Positions 1-8,170 are shown, numbered from the stretch's first letter. The stretch is DNA of 64,000 nucleotides from JANRKF01 sp033763575 (GCA_033763575.1 JANRKF010000006.1:29300-93299); one strand, 5' to 3'. Numbers and translations: made by a program. The notes: a model not told the origin generated them from the sequence alone.

Positions 1-477
1 GTGGGGCTTGCCCCAGGCCTGCATGGCGCCAACCAGACCGGGCGGCCTTTTACCGGCGATTATGCGGGGATTGTGCTCTATGCTGGGCTGCAGAAATATG
101 GTTTTACGCTGGCCAATTGCCGCATCACCAATGCCGTGCGTTGTGTTCCGCAGGAAAATAAACCGGAGCCGTCGGAAATTAAAAACTGCAACGTGTTTCT
201 CAAGGATGAAATCGCCGCCATGCCGAACCTGAAGGCGATTCTTTCATTAGGGCTGGTCTCGCATAATGCGGTGCTGCGGGCGCTGGGGCTTAAAGCGAGT
301 GCCGCGAAATTCGCGCATGGCGCCATTTACAGCTTGCCTGCCACTTGCCACCTATCACCTGTCACCTTGTACGACAGCTATCACTGCTCGCGTTACAATA
401 TTAATACCGGGCGGCTCTCGCAGGGGATGTTTGACGTGGTGATAGAAAATATAAGTTCGTCATTGCGAGGAGCGTAA
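1..477 (+). CDS. Family 5 uracil-DNA glycosylase (UDGb type), 5' end cut by the window
   Basis: Removes uracil or other deaminated bases from DNA in base excision repair. The fragment opens with the family 5 motif GLAPGLHGANQTGRPFTGD, continues with the conserved CRITNAVRCVPQENKP, and carries the DSYHCSRYN-NTGRL block near residues 124-138. The start lies outside the window; the first GTG is probably internal. Two features are odd. The segment around residues 112-122 (LPATCHLSPVTL) is longer than I expect for the family and is encoded by a short repeat shared with truB. The last residues (SSLRGA) and the stop codon are supplied by a palindromic element that starts at 457. The identification is firm; which bases it prefers cannot be told from this. 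Confidence 0.88.
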   Translation: MGLAPGLHGANQTGRPFTGDYAGIVLYAGLQKYGFTLANCRITNAVRCVPQENKPEPSEIKNCNVFLKDEIAAMPNLKAILSLGLVSHNAVLRALGLKASAAKFAHGAIYSLPATCHLSPVTLYDSYHCSRYNINTGRLSQGMFDVVIENISSSLRGA

Positions 478-552
478 GCGACGCGGCAATCCATCTGTCT
501 ATCTGCTATAAATAAGATGGGATCGCCGCGGCCTTTGGCCTCGCGATGATGA
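457..552. repeat. Palindromic element overlapping the end of the uracil-DNA glycosylase gene
   Basis: The arms TCGTCATTGCGAGG... and ...CTCGCGATGATGA are imperfect reverse complements around a short AT-rich centre. The glycosylase stop codon (475-477) is inside the left arm, and the element ends at the base before the stop codon of the convergent gene (553-555). Related copies, with CGTCATTGCGAG arms and CAATCCA cores, occur inside truB (32368-32436) and before queD (42509-42593). Confidence 0.8.
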
Positions 553-1149
553 TTAGTTTTTATCCCACGGCATTGGCGGGCGGAAATCGCTGGAGTCGAT
601 ATCGGGTCTTTCGAATTGCGGGGTGTTGACGGAAGGCGCGGAAAGGTTCGGGGTGTGCGGGACCATGCCGTCGGTATTGACGCCGACGCTGGTGCCGAGC
701 AAATCATCGATCACCTGGTTGCCCTGCAAAATAGCGAAGCGGGCGCGTTTTTTTAGCGGCGATTCCAGCTTTTCCAGCGCGCAGCTTTGCGGGTTATCGC
801 CATGCACGCGGCACCAGCCGGCCTTGCCCTGGCGCTTGCAGGCCACACCCGATTCCACCTTCTGCGCGTCATGGGTGCGGGCAACTTCCACATAATGCCG
901 ACAGTCTGCTTTCTGCTTGCTGACATAATGTTTTCCCACCGAAATCCGGCCATTCACTGCCGCCACCGACCAGTCCTGATATTCGCCTTCCTTCAGGTTA
1001 TCCATCGCATAGTCGAATGTTTTTTCGAGGTAGTCGATCTCGCTGTCGGTGAAAGCGCGGGCGACCTGTGGTGCGCGGGTGATGGGCTTGTTAAGCTGCC
1101 ACGTTACCCATGCCACGATGATTGCCAGTGTAATGTAAAATGTACGCAT
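553..1149 (-). CDS. Membrane-anchored hypothetical protein, possible 17-kDa-surface-antigen-like domain
   Basis: 198 residues when started at the ATG at 1149, which puts a hydrophobic segment (TFYITLAIIVAWVTW) at the N-terminus; a longer in-frame start exists at 1185. The middle (about residues 58-108: W-x-VAAVNGRISVGKHY, CRHYVEV, GVACKRQGKAGWC) resembles the Cys/Trp pattern of surface antigen domains such as PF16998, but this is a weak visual match. The C-terminal third is low complexity, rich in Pro, Asn and Ser. It lies just downstream of ubiB on the same strand, with a gap of about 40 bases. Function unknown; probably exported or held in the inner membrane facing the periplasm. Confidence 0.6.
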   Translation of the reverse strand: MRTFYITLAIIVAWVTWQLNKPITRAPQVARAFTDSEIDYLEKTFDYAMDNLKEGEYQDWSVAAVNGRISVGKHYVSKQKADCRHYVEVARTHDAQKVESGVACKRQGKAGWCRVHGDNPQSCALEKLESPLKKRARFAILQGNQVIDDLLGTSVGVNTDGMVPHTPNLSAPSVNTPQFERPDIDSSDFRPPMPWDKN

Positions 1150-1188
1150 GCCTCCGAGAATACCTAAAAAATCGTGATTTTGCAATGA

Positions 1189-2679
1189 CTAGAACGCTGT
1201 CCAAACGATAATAATGGCGGCGGCGAGCGCCGTCCAGCCCAGCAGGAGCCACGGGCGTTGGGTTTTCCGGCGGGCGGCGTTTAGCGCCTCGATGCTGCCC
1301 GGGTGCAGCCTCAGGCCGCCTTCTTCGCCGATGGCATCCAGCGCCCGTTCGACTTTTTTAAGCATCTCCGGCAGTTTGAGGACGTGTTTTTTGGCTTCGG
1401 CCAGTGCTATTTTTGCCTGCGCGGTTTTGGAAAATTGTTCGCCTGCCCACTCCTCGATCAGCGGTTTGGCCAGCTCCCACATATTCAGCCTGGGGTTCAG
1501 CATGCGGCCCACGCCTTCGGCGACCATGAGCGTTTTTTGCATCAGCAGCAATTGCGGCTGCGTTTCCATCTCGAATTCGGCAGCGATCTTGAACATCTGT
1601 CCGAGCAGGGCGGCCACCGAAATTTCGTTCAGCGGCTTGCCGAGAATGGGCCGCGCCACTGCCCGGCAGGCCTGGGTGAAGGCCTCTTTATTTTTATGGT
1701 AAGGCACATAGCCGGCGGCGAAATGCAGCTCGGCGACGCTTTCGTAATCCTCATTTAAAAACCCATGGACGATGCGGGCGATGGTGGCGCGGGAATGCCA
1801 GTCCAGCCGCCCGGTGATACCGAAATCGACCGCCACCAGCTCGCCGTTTCTGGTATCGAGGAACAGGTTGCCGGGGTGCAGGTCGGCGTGGAAAAACCCG
1901 TCGATGAAGACTTGTGCGAACAGGCTCCTCGACATTTTTTCCAGCAGCGCATCGGTATCGAAACCGCTTTCGCGAATGGCCTCCATATCGTTGAAGGAAA
2001 TGCCTTCCACCCACTGGGCGGTCAGCACGCGGCGGGAGGTCAGGTTCCAGTCCACGTCCGGAATCGTCATGCCCACCGCATGTTTTTTCATGTTGGCGCC
2101 CATCTCCTCAGCGGCGGCGGCCTCAAACCGCAAATCCAGCTCAAAGAATACGGTATCTTTGAAGGTGCGGATAATCTCGCGGGGTTTCAGGCGGCGGTAG
2201 CGCGGCAGGTAATCATCCATCAGCCCGGCCAGCCAGAAGAACAGTTCGATGTCGCGGGCGAATGCCTGCTCGATACCGGGGCGGGTGACTTTGACGGCGA
2301 CGGCGCTGCCGTCTTTTGTCACTGCTTTGTGCACCTGTGCGATGGAGGCGGCGGCGATTGGCGTGTTTTCAAATCGCACGAATAATTCGTCCAGCGGCTT
2401 GCCGAATTCCGCTTCGATGATGGCGCGGGCCTGGTGGCTGGGGAAGGGGGGCAGGTCGTCGCGCAGCCGCGACAGGTCGGCGGCGACATCCTCGCCGATA
2501 AAATCCGAACGTGTTGAGATTGCCTGTCCCAGCTTGATGAAGGCGGGGCCGAGGCGTTCCAGCGCGTGCGCCAGCCGCTCGCCGCGCCGCATGCCGCTTT
2601 TGCGCAGGCACAGCACATCATAGCGCAGCAATACAAATGCGATGAAGATGAGGCGGAAGATGTTTCGGAAGGGGCGCAC
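1189..2679 (-). CDS. ubiB: UbiB/AarF-family atypical kinase for ubiquinone biosynthesis
   Basis: UbiB proteins are membrane-bound atypical kinase/ATPases needed for ubiquinone assembly. This 496-residue protein has the family hallmarks in order: KLGQ (49-52), the Ala-rich loop AAAS (109-112) that replaces a normal P-loop, the lysine in AVAVKV (K130), HADLHPGN (264-271) and DFG (285-287). A C-terminal hydrophobic segment (about 477-494) is the usual membrane anchor. The start is a GTG at 2679, immediately after the ubiE stop codon (2680-2682), so the two genes are tightly coupled. Length and motifs are typical. Confidence 0.95.
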   Translation of the reverse strand: MRPFRNIFRLIFIAFVLLRYDVLCLRKSGMRRGERLAHALERLGPAFIKLGQAISTRSDFIGEDVAADLSRLRDDLPPFPSHQARAIIEAEFGKPLDELFVRFENTPIAAASIAQVHKAVTKDGSAVAVKVTRPGIEQAFARDIELFFWLAGLMDDYLPRYRRLKPREIIRTFKDTVFFELDLRFEAAAAEEMGANMKKHAVGMTIPDVDWNLTSRRVLTAQWVEGISFNDMEAIRESGFDTDALLEKMSRSLFAQVFIDGFFHADLHPGNLFLDTRNGELVAVDFGITGRLDWHSRATIARIVHGFLNEDYESVAELHFAAGYVPYHKNKEAFTQACRAVARPILGKPLNEISVAALLGQMFKIAAEFEMETQPQLLLMQKTLMVAEGVGRMLNPRLNMWELAKPLIEEWAGEQFSKTAQAKIALAEAKKHVLKLPEMLKKVERALDAIGEEGGLRLHPGSIEALNAARRKTQRPWLLLGWTALAAAIIIVWTAF

Positions 2680-3489
2680 CTATAACTTCCTCCCCGTATG
2701 CAGCGCGACCACACCGCCGGTCATGTTGCGGTAGTTCACATTTCCGAAGCCTGCGACCTTTATCATTTTTGCGAATGTTTCCTGGTCGGGGAATTTGCGG
2801 ATGCTCTCCACTAAATACTGGTAGCTCGCCCGGTCCTGCGTGATCTGCTGGCCTATCCACGGAATTATGTTGAAGGAATAGCTGTCATAAATTTTTGCCA
2901 ATACCTCGTTGGGAATATGGCTGAATTCGAGGCACAAGAATTTTCCGCCGATTTTCAGCACGCGGTAGGCTTCGGCGAGCGCCTTTTCAATATGGGTGAC
3001 GTTGCGGATGCCGAACGCGATGGTATAGGCGTCGAAATGCGCGTCGGGGAAGGGGAGCGCTTCGGCATTGCCCACCACCCATTCGAGGCCTTCGCGCCGG
3101 TTGGCATCGATCGCACGATTTTTTCCTTCATTCAGCATCGCCTCATTAATATCGCAGACAGTGACATTAATTCCGTCATCCCGGCGAAGGCCGGGATCCA
3201 TATCAGGCGACTCGCTCGTAGATGAACGTAGATTCCGGCCTGTGCCGGAATGACAATATTTCAAAATGCGAAACGCGATGTCCCCCGTGCCGCCCGCCAC
3301 ATCCAATACATGCTGTCCGGATCTGGGGGCAAGCGCGCTGACCATCTCGCGTTTCCACAGACGGTGCAGGCCCGCGCTCATCACGTCGTTCATGATGTCG
3401 TATTTGCCTGCGACCGAATCGAATACGCCGCGCACGCGCCGCTCTTTTTCCTGCTCGTCGACTGTCTGGAATCCGAAATGGGTTTGCAT
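2680..3489 (-). CDS. ubiE: Ubiquinone/menaquinone C-methyltransferase UbiE with in-frame insert
   Basis: SAM-dependent C-methyltransferase of the quinone pathway. It starts with THFGFQTV, has the SAM-binding motif LDVAGGTGD (62-70), then NAEALPFPD and ITIAFGIRNVT-like signatures and ends with GVVALHTGRKL. The ATG at 3489 fits the family N-terminus; an upstream in-frame ATG at 3546 would add residues encoded by a repeat. Oddity: between ILKY and INVTVCDINEAML, about residues 79-105 are encoded by an 81-base palindromic element (3174-3254). E. coli UbiE has nothing of this length there. The reading frame is intact, so the protein is probably functional with a surface insert in the SAM-binding fold. 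Confidence 0.94.
   Translation of the reverse strand: MQTHFGFQTVDEQEKERRVRGVFDSVAGKYDIMNDVMSAGLHRLWKREMVSALAPRSGQHVLDVAGGTGDIAFRILKYCHSGTGRNLRSSTSESPDMDPGLRRDDGINVTVCDINEAMLNEGKNRAIDANRREGLEWVVGNAEALPFPDAHFDAYTIAFGIRNVTHIEKALAEAYRVLKIGGKFLCLEFSHIPNEVLAKIYDSYSFNIIPWIGQQITQDRASYQYLVESIRKFPDQETFAKMIKVAGFGNVNYRNMTGGVVALHTGRKL
3174..3254. repeat. Palindromic element inserted in frame in ubiE
   Basis: Arms CGTCATCCCGGCGAAGGCCGG and GATTCCGGCCTGTGCCGGAATGAC-type sequence are reverse complements; ATCATCCCGG-like ends and CCGGAATGAC mark the boundaries. The length of 81 bases is exactly 27 codons, so the ubiE frame is kept. The arms themselves contain smaller hairpins (CCGGC-GAAG-GCCGG). Confidence 0.85.
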
Positions 3490-3498
3490 GAAGATGGT

Positions 3499-3599
3499 CT
3501 CTGGGTTTCTAGGTCGCTTGGTCTCTCGGTTGGACAACATACACATTCTTTTGTACCAATCAACCTAGAGACCTAGCAACCGAGCGACCAAGAAACCCA
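3499..3599. repeat. Word-repeat imperfect inverted repeat between ubiE and mutM
   Basis: The left arm contains GGTTTCTAGGTCGCTTGG and TCTCTCGGTTGG. The right arm contains CCTAGAGACCTAGCAACC and GAGCGACCAAGAAACCC. The arms are imperfect reverse complements and each is built from reiterated CTAGGT/GGTCTC words. It fills the divergent promoter region, so it may affect both transcripts. Similar structures occur at 31818-31879 and 33548-33636. Confidence 0.65.
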
Positions 3600-3602
3600 C
3601 TT

Positions 3603-4427
3603 ATGCCAGAATTACCCGAAGTAGAAACTGTTGTGCGTGGGTTGAGCGCGAGTATCACCGGCAGCCGCATTCGCGCCGTCCGGCTGCGCCGCAAGGATTT
3701 GCGTTTTCCTTTTCCCAGGGGTTTTGCGGCAGCGCTCGCGGGCGCCAGGATCCTCGGCGTTTCCCGCCGGGCCAAATATTTATTATTCACGCTCGATAAT
3801 GATTACAGCATCATCTCGCATCTTGGGATGAGCGGTCGTTTCATTATCCCCGCACTTGTTGCGGGGTCTGGTCTTTCAAAGCACGATCACGTCATCATCA
3901 CGCTCGATGATGGCCGCACGCTGATTTATAACGATCCACGCCGTTTCGGGGTGATGACGCTGGTGAAAACCGCCGATGCCACGCGGCATCCTCTCCTCAG
4001 AAATCTTGGGCCGGAGCCTCTTTCAAGCGATTTTACCGCCTCCTACCTGAAAGCGGAATTGCTGCGGCGGAAGGGTGCGGTCAAGCCGGTGCTGATGGAC
4101 CAGAAGCTGGTGGTGGGCGTGGGTAATATTTATGCAAGCGAGGCCTTGTTCCTGGCCGGGATCGATCCGCGCATGTCTGCTCCAAAAGCCGCGCCGGAAG
4201 CGGCGTTGCTGGTGAAGTCCATCCGCAAGGTGCTGCGTGACGCCATCGCATCCGGCGGTTCGTCTTTGCGCGATTTTGTGCATATTTCCGGCGAGTCGGG
4301 CTATTTCCAGCACCGCTTCAATGTGTATGGGCGCGAGGGTGAGCCTTGTTTTGCCTGTAAGACACCCCTGCGGGGTATACGGCAGGCGGGCCGCGCCACT
4401 TTCTACTGCCCGAAATGTCAGCGGTGA
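3603..4427 (+). CDS. mutM: Formamidopyrimidine-DNA glycosylase MutM/Fpg
   Basis: Bifunctional glycosylase/AP lyase that removes 8-oxoguanine and related lesions. The catalytic N-terminus MPELPEVE is intact (P2, E3), with the conserved lysine in RRAKYL (K58), HLGMSGRF (73-80), the NDPRRFG block, and a C-terminal zinc finger (C249, C252, C269, C272) with normal spacing. 274 residues is the usual length. After SGRF, residues 81-90 (IIPALVAGSG) are encoded by a short palindrome, CCCCGCACTTGTTGCGGGG (3850-3868). The same hairpin sequence, in reverse, occurs at about 53774-53793. It is divergent from ubiE across a repeat-filled gap. Confidence 0.95.
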   Translation: MPELPEVETVVRGLSASITGSRIRAVRLRRKDLRFPFPRGFAAALAGARILGVSRRAKYLLFTLDNDYSIISHLGMSGRFIIPALVAGSGLSKHDHVIITLDDGRTLIYNDPRRFGVMTLVKTADATRHPLLRNLGPEPLSSDFTASYLKAELLRRKGAVKPVLMDQKLVVGVGNIYASEALFLAGIDPRMSAPKAAPEAALLVKSIRKVLRDAIASGGSSLRDFVHISGESGYFQHRFNVYGREGEPCFACKTPLRGIRQAGRATFYCPKCQR

Positions 4428-4439
4428 GTGCAAAACTCC

Positions 4440-4485
4440 TGTGGATAACTCCCTCAAAATGCTACGGTTTCCGCCATGTTGATAA
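4440..4485. promoter_or_regulatory. DnaA boxes between mutM and rpsT
   Basis: TGTGGATAA at 4440-4448 is an exact reverse complement of the consensus DnaA box TTATCCACA. TGTTGATAA at 4477-4485 differs at one position in the same orientation. The region is AT-rich and lies about 1 kb upstream of dnaA, so it could be part of an origin or of dnaA-linked regulation. Two boxes alone do not define oriC. Confidence 0.5.
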
Positions 4486-4522
4486 GTTTTGAAAGAAAAT
4501 GATTTTGCATGATATTTTGCAC

Positions 4523-4551
4523 TTGACGGGCGGAATTTATGTGGTTACTTT
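4523..4551 (+). promoter_or_regulatory. Probable sigma70-type promoter of rpsT
   Basis: TTGACG (4523-4528) and TACTTT (4546-4551) are separated by 17 bases, about 57 bases upstream of the rpsT start. The -35 is good, the -10 is weak. Confidence 0.4.
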
Positions 4552-4607
4552 CACCCTCCCTCGGAACGGTCTTCGGGGATAACATTTCAACATACGGACA
4601 CAGACAC

Positions 4608-4874
4608 ATGGCGAACCACAAGTCTTCAGAAAAACGCAACCGTCAAACCATCAAGCGCACCGAACGTAACCGGGTGCGTGAAAGCCGCATCAAATCGTTC
4701 CTCCGCAAGGTGGAAGAAGCGATCGCGAGTGGCGATAAAAAAGTGGCGGGTGAGGCTCTGAAGGCTGCTCAACCTGAGTTGATGAAGGGTGTGACCAAGG
4801 GTGTGCTGAAGAAGGAAACCGCCTCGCGCAAGATGAGCAGGCTGTCGTCCCGCGTGAAAAAACTCGCCGCTTAA
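4608..4874 (+). CDS. rpsT: 30S ribosomal protein S20
   Basis: Small basic primary binder of 16S rRNA. Started at the ATG at 4608, the 88-residue product begins MANHKSSEKRNRQ and ends SRLSSRVKKLAA, both diagnostic of S20. A longer in-frame start at 4539 would add a non-conserved extension across the promoter. It is the first gene of the replication-associated cluster; rpsT upstream of dnaA is common in alphaproteobacteria. Confidence 0.97.
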   Translation: MANHKSSEKRNRQTIKRTERNRVRESRIKSFLRKVEEAIASGDKKVAGEALKAAQPELMKGVTKGVLKKETASRKMSRLSSRVKKLAA

Positions 4875-4963
4875 CATTCTGTTTTTCATATATTAAATCT
4901 CCACCGTCCGCTCAAGAGACGGGTCTTGTTTTGCAATCAAATTTACCGTAACGGGAACGAAAC

Positions 4964-5458
4964 ATGGCCGCTGCCAACGCTTCTCTTTCTGCCGAAAACT
5001 CTTTGTCAGAGCTGATTTCCAGGGCCTCTGCCCGCAAGAACCCTGCCTGCGGTTATGTGGGTGAATTGCTGCCGGCCGAGGTGTTCGCCTATCTGGTGCA
5101 GCAGGGCGGATTGCTGGTGGATGTGCGCACCCTGCCGGAATGGCAATTCGTCGGCCTGCCGGAGCTTTCCGGCTGTAAGGGCCAGTTAGCAGCGATTTCG
5201 TGGAAAATCTATCCGGAGATGGCGGAAAACCCGCATTTCGCCGCGCAGCTGGCGGAAACCGGCATTGCCAAAGAGTCGCCGATCTTTTTCATGTGCCGCG
5301 GCGGCGGGCGCTCATCCGCTGCGGCCAACGCCATGGCGGCGGCCGGTTACAGCTGCTGTTTCAATGTGGCGACCGGTTTTGAAGGTGAGGTGGATGCAGA
5401 AGGCCATCGCGGCCGCAAGAGCGGCTGGCAGGGAACGGGGTTGCCATGGAAACATTGA
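4964..5458 (+). CDS. Rhodanese-domain protein overlapping dnaA
   Basis: Single rhodanese domain of 164 residues, probably a cytoplasmic sulfurtransferase. The family pattern is visible: LLVDVRTLPEW (50-60) and the active-site loop CRGGGRSSAAA with the persulfide-forming Cys at 111. The N-terminal 25 residues are Ala/Ser-rich and not conserved in appearance. Its last 13 bases overlap the proposed dnaA start (5446), so the two are probably co-transcribed and translationally coupled. Substrate unknown. Confidence 0.88.
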   Translation: MAAANASLSAENSLSELISRASARKNPACGYVGELLPAEVFAYLVQQGGLLVDVRTLPEWQFVGLPELSGCKGQLAAISWKIYPEMAENPHFAAQLAETGIAKESPIFFMCRGGGRSSAAANAMAAAGYSCCFNVATGFEGEVDAEGHRGRKSGWQGTGLPWKH

Positions 5459-6858
5459 TGGAAGCGCCAGAGACCCAAACGATGGACGACGTGCTGGCCG
5501 CGACCTGGAAGCGTATCAGTGCGAGCCTCCACGCCCAGTTCGGCGATGCGATTTACCGCAGCTGGCTGAAGCCGCTGCAATTTGTCGGCGCTCGCGATCA
5601 CCATGTGCAGCTTGCCGTGCCGACGCGGTTCATGCGTGAATGGATCAACACCCACTACATCAACGCCATCACCGAATTATGGAGCGTGGAGCCGAGCGCG
5701 GAAGGCTATGCGCTGGACATCATCATCGCTTCGCCCGCAACGGCCGCGACGGCGGAACCGCAGGAAAAAAACGTCATCGTCCATCCGTCATGGTCGAATA
5801 ACGAAACGCCGGAACCCGATAACAATTTTGGCGCGCCGCTCGATCCTCGCTATACGTTTGAAAATTTTGTCGTAGGCAAGCCGAACGAACTGGCCCATGC
5901 AGCCGCCCGCCGCGTAGCCGAATCGGCGCAGGTGGTGCAGGGTTGCAATCCGCTGTTTCTCTATGGTGGTGTCGGGCTTGGCAAGACCCATCTGATGCAC
6001 GCAATCGCCTGGCATATCCGCACGCATTCGCCGAACCGCAAGGTGATTTACCTCTCGGCGGAAAAATTCATGTACCAGTTCGTGAAGGCGCTGCGCTTCA
6101 AGGAATCTTTCGCGTTCAAGGAGCAGTTCCGCTCGGTGGACGTGCTGATGATCGACGACGTGCAGTTCATCAGCGGCAAGGATTCGACGCAGGAAGAATT
6201 TTTTCACACCTTCAATGCGCTGATCGACCAGAACAAGCAGCTCGTCATCTCCGGCGACCGCTCGCCGTCCGATCTCGAGGGCATCGAGGAGCGCGTGCGC
6301 TCGCGCCTAGGCTGGGGTCTGGTCGCGGACATTCACACCACCAGCTATGAGCTGCGCCTCGGCATCCTGCAATCGAAAGCGGCGAACATGCCGCATGTGC
6401 AGATTCCCGATAAGGTCATTGAATTTCTTGCGCACAAAATCACCTCGAATGTGCGCGAGCTGGAAGGTGGCTTAAACCGCGTGGTCGCGCATGCGACGCT
6501 GGTGGGCCGCCCGATCACCATGGAAACGGTGCAGGAGGTGCTGCATGATTTGCTGCGCGCCAATGACCGCCGCATCACGGTCGAGGACATCCAGAAACAG
6601 GTGGCGCAGCATTATAACATCAAGGTTTCCGACATGCATTCTGCGCGGCGCTCGCGCTCGGTGGCGCGGCCCCGTCAGGTGGCCATGTATCTTTCCAAAA
6701 AATTCACCACCAAGAGCCTGCCCGATATTGGCCGCCGCTTCGGCGGCAAGGACCACACCACGGTCATGCATGCCGTGAAAAAAGTTGAAGAACTGATTGC
6801 GGCGGATGCGGAATTCTGCTCAGATGTGGAATTATTATCGCGGATGTTACAGAATTAA
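5446..6858 (+). CDS. dnaA: Chromosomal replication initiator protein DnaA
   Basis: AAA+ initiator that binds DnaA boxes and opens the origin. Domain I (about 15-90) is followed by a short linker, the AAA+ domain with Walker A GGVGLGKTH (174-182) and Walker B LMIDDVQF (234-241), and the C-terminal DNA-binding domain ending with the signature GGKDHTTVMHAVKKVEEL. 470 residues is normal. The ATG at 5446 overlaps the rhodanese gene; another ATG at 5458 is possible. dnaN follows after 21 bases. Confidence 0.98.
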   Translation: METLMEAPETQTMDDVLAATWKRISASLHAQFGDAIYRSWLKPLQFVGARDHHVQLAVPTRFMREWINTHYINAITELWSVEPSAEGYALDIIIASPATAATAEPQEKNVIVHPSWSNNETPEPDNNFGAPLDPRYTFENFVVGKPNELAHAAARRVAESAQVVQGCNPLFLYGGVGLGKTHLMHAIAWHIRTHSPNRKVIYLSAEKFMYQFVKALRFKESFAFKEQFRSVDVLMIDDVQFISGKDSTQEEFFHTFNALIDQNKQLVISGDRSPSDLEGIEERVRSRLGWGLVADIHTTSYELRLGILQSKAANMPHVQIPDKVIEFLAHKITSNVRELEGGLNRVVAHATLVGRPITMETVQEVLHDLLRANDRRITVEDIQKQVAQHYNIKVSDMHSARRSRSVARPRQVAMYLSKKFTTKSLPDIGRRFGGKDHTTVMHAVKKVEELIAADAEFCSDVELLSRMLQN

Positions 6859-6879
6859 GAGATAGTTGCGGAGTCAGTT

Positions 6880-8049
6880 ATGAGTGCTATAGTCGCTGCC
6901 AAGGAATCACCCACTGCTTCGGAAAACCCTATGAAATTTGTCATTGAACGGGCACATCTGCTGAAGGCGCTCGGCCACGTGCAGTCGGTGGTCGAAAAAC
7001 GCGGCACCATCGCGGTGCTGGCCAACGTCAAGATCGACGCGCAGGGCGAGAATATCTCCTTCACCGCCACCGATATGGACATTGCGATTGTCGAAAAAGT
7101 GCCCGGCAATATCGCCCGCAACGGCATCACCACCATTCCTGCCCACATGCTGTATGAAATCGTCCGCAAGCTGCCGGATGGCGCGCAGATCGAAATCACC
7201 GAAAGCGATGATGGCGGCAAGGTGAGCCTCCGTTCCGGTGGCTCGCGCTTTTCGCTGGCCTGCCTGCCGGTGGAGGATTTCCCGGTGATGGCGGAAGGCG
7301 ACCTGGAATACAGCTTCAGCCTGAAAGCGGCGGAATGCAAGGCGCTGATCGACAAGCCAAGCTTCGCCATGAGCAACGAGGAAACACGCTATTACCTGAA
7401 CGGGATTTATTTTCACACGGCGGGTAATGGCGCGGATAAGACGCTGCGTGCGGTTGCCACCGACGGTCACCGCCTGGCCCGTATCGAAGTGGCGATGCCT
7501 GCGGGCGCAAGCGGCATGCCGGGGGTGATCGTGCCGCGCAAAGTAATTTACGAACTCAAAAAACTCCTCGCCGAAAGCGAGTCGGATGTGAATATTTCGC
7601 TCTCCGACAGCAAGATCCGTTTTGTGGTCGGCAGCGCGGTGATCGTATCGAAGCTCATCGATGGCAATTTCCCGGATTATGAGCGGGTGATTCCTTCCGG
7701 CAACGATAAAATCCTTGAGGTCGACCGCAAGCTGTTCGCGCAGGCGGTGGATCGCGTGTCGGTGATTTCCTCGGAAAAAACGCGTTCGGTGAAGCTTTCG
7801 GCGGAAAGCGGAAAATTGACGCTCACCGCCAGCAGCGCTGAGCACGGCGCGGCGACCGAGGAGCTGGATGCCACCTATTCCGCCGCTCCCATCGAGATCG
7901 GTTTCAACGCGCGCTATTTGCTTGAAATGCTGACCAACATCGAAGGTGATACCGCGCAATTTTTGCTGAATGACGGCGCGTCGCCCGCGCTGGTGCGCGA
8001 TAGCTCGGATGTATCTGCCCTTTACGTCATCATGCCGATGCGGGTGTGA
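6880..8049 (+). CDS. dnaN: DNA polymerase III beta clamp
   Basis: Sliding clamp that tethers the replicative polymerase. The three-fold clamp architecture is recognisable (MKFVIERAHLLKALGHVQSV, PVEDFPVM, ATDGHRLA, LIDGNFPDYERVIP, ALYVIMPMRV). The start at 6880 is preceded by GCGGAG at suitable spacing and gives 389 residues. The second ATG at 6931 matches the usual family N-terminus but lacks a visible ribosome site, so the first 17 residues are uncertain. It is followed by an inverted repeat that separates it from recF. Confidence 0.97.
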   Translation: MSAIVAAKESPTASENPMKFVIERAHLLKALGHVQSVVEKRGTIAVLANVKIDAQGENISFTATDMDIAIVEKVPGNIARNGITTIPAHMLYEIVRKLPDGAQIEITESDDGGKVSLRSGGSRFSLACLPVEDFPVMAEGDLEYSFSLKAAECKALIDKPSFAMSNEETRYYLNGIYFHTAGNGADKTLRAVATDGHRLARIEVAMPAGASGMPGVIVPRKVIYELKKLLAESESDVNISLSDSKIRFVVGSAVIVSKLIDGNFPDYERVIPSGNDKILEVDRKLFAQAVDRVSVISSEKTRSVKLSAESGKLTLTASSAEHGAATEELDATYSAAPIEIGFNARYLLEMLTNIEGDTAQFLLNDGASPALVRDSSDVSALYVIMPMRV

Positions 8050-8053
8050 CCCC

Positions 8054-8170
8054 TTCGTTTATTATGGTCAGTTTCGTTGTTATCCGCGTGCTCGAATCCT
8101 CACGTAGCCTTGCTACGCTCCGGTCCTGCGCGCGCGGCTGCCTTGAAACTGGCTCATACTAATAAACGAA
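8054..8170. repeat. Inverted-repeat element filling the dnaN-recF gap
   Basis: The outer arms TTCGTTTATTATGGTCAGTTTC (8054-8075, gapped) and GAAACTGGCTCATACTAATAAACGAA-type sequence (8145-8170) are reverse complements with small bulges. Inside is a second hairpin, CACGTA-GCCTTGC-TACG (8101-8117). The right arm abuts the recF ATG, so no conventional ribosome site is visible for recF. A related structure with CACGTA/TACG inside lies at 44740-44847. Confidence 0.75.
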
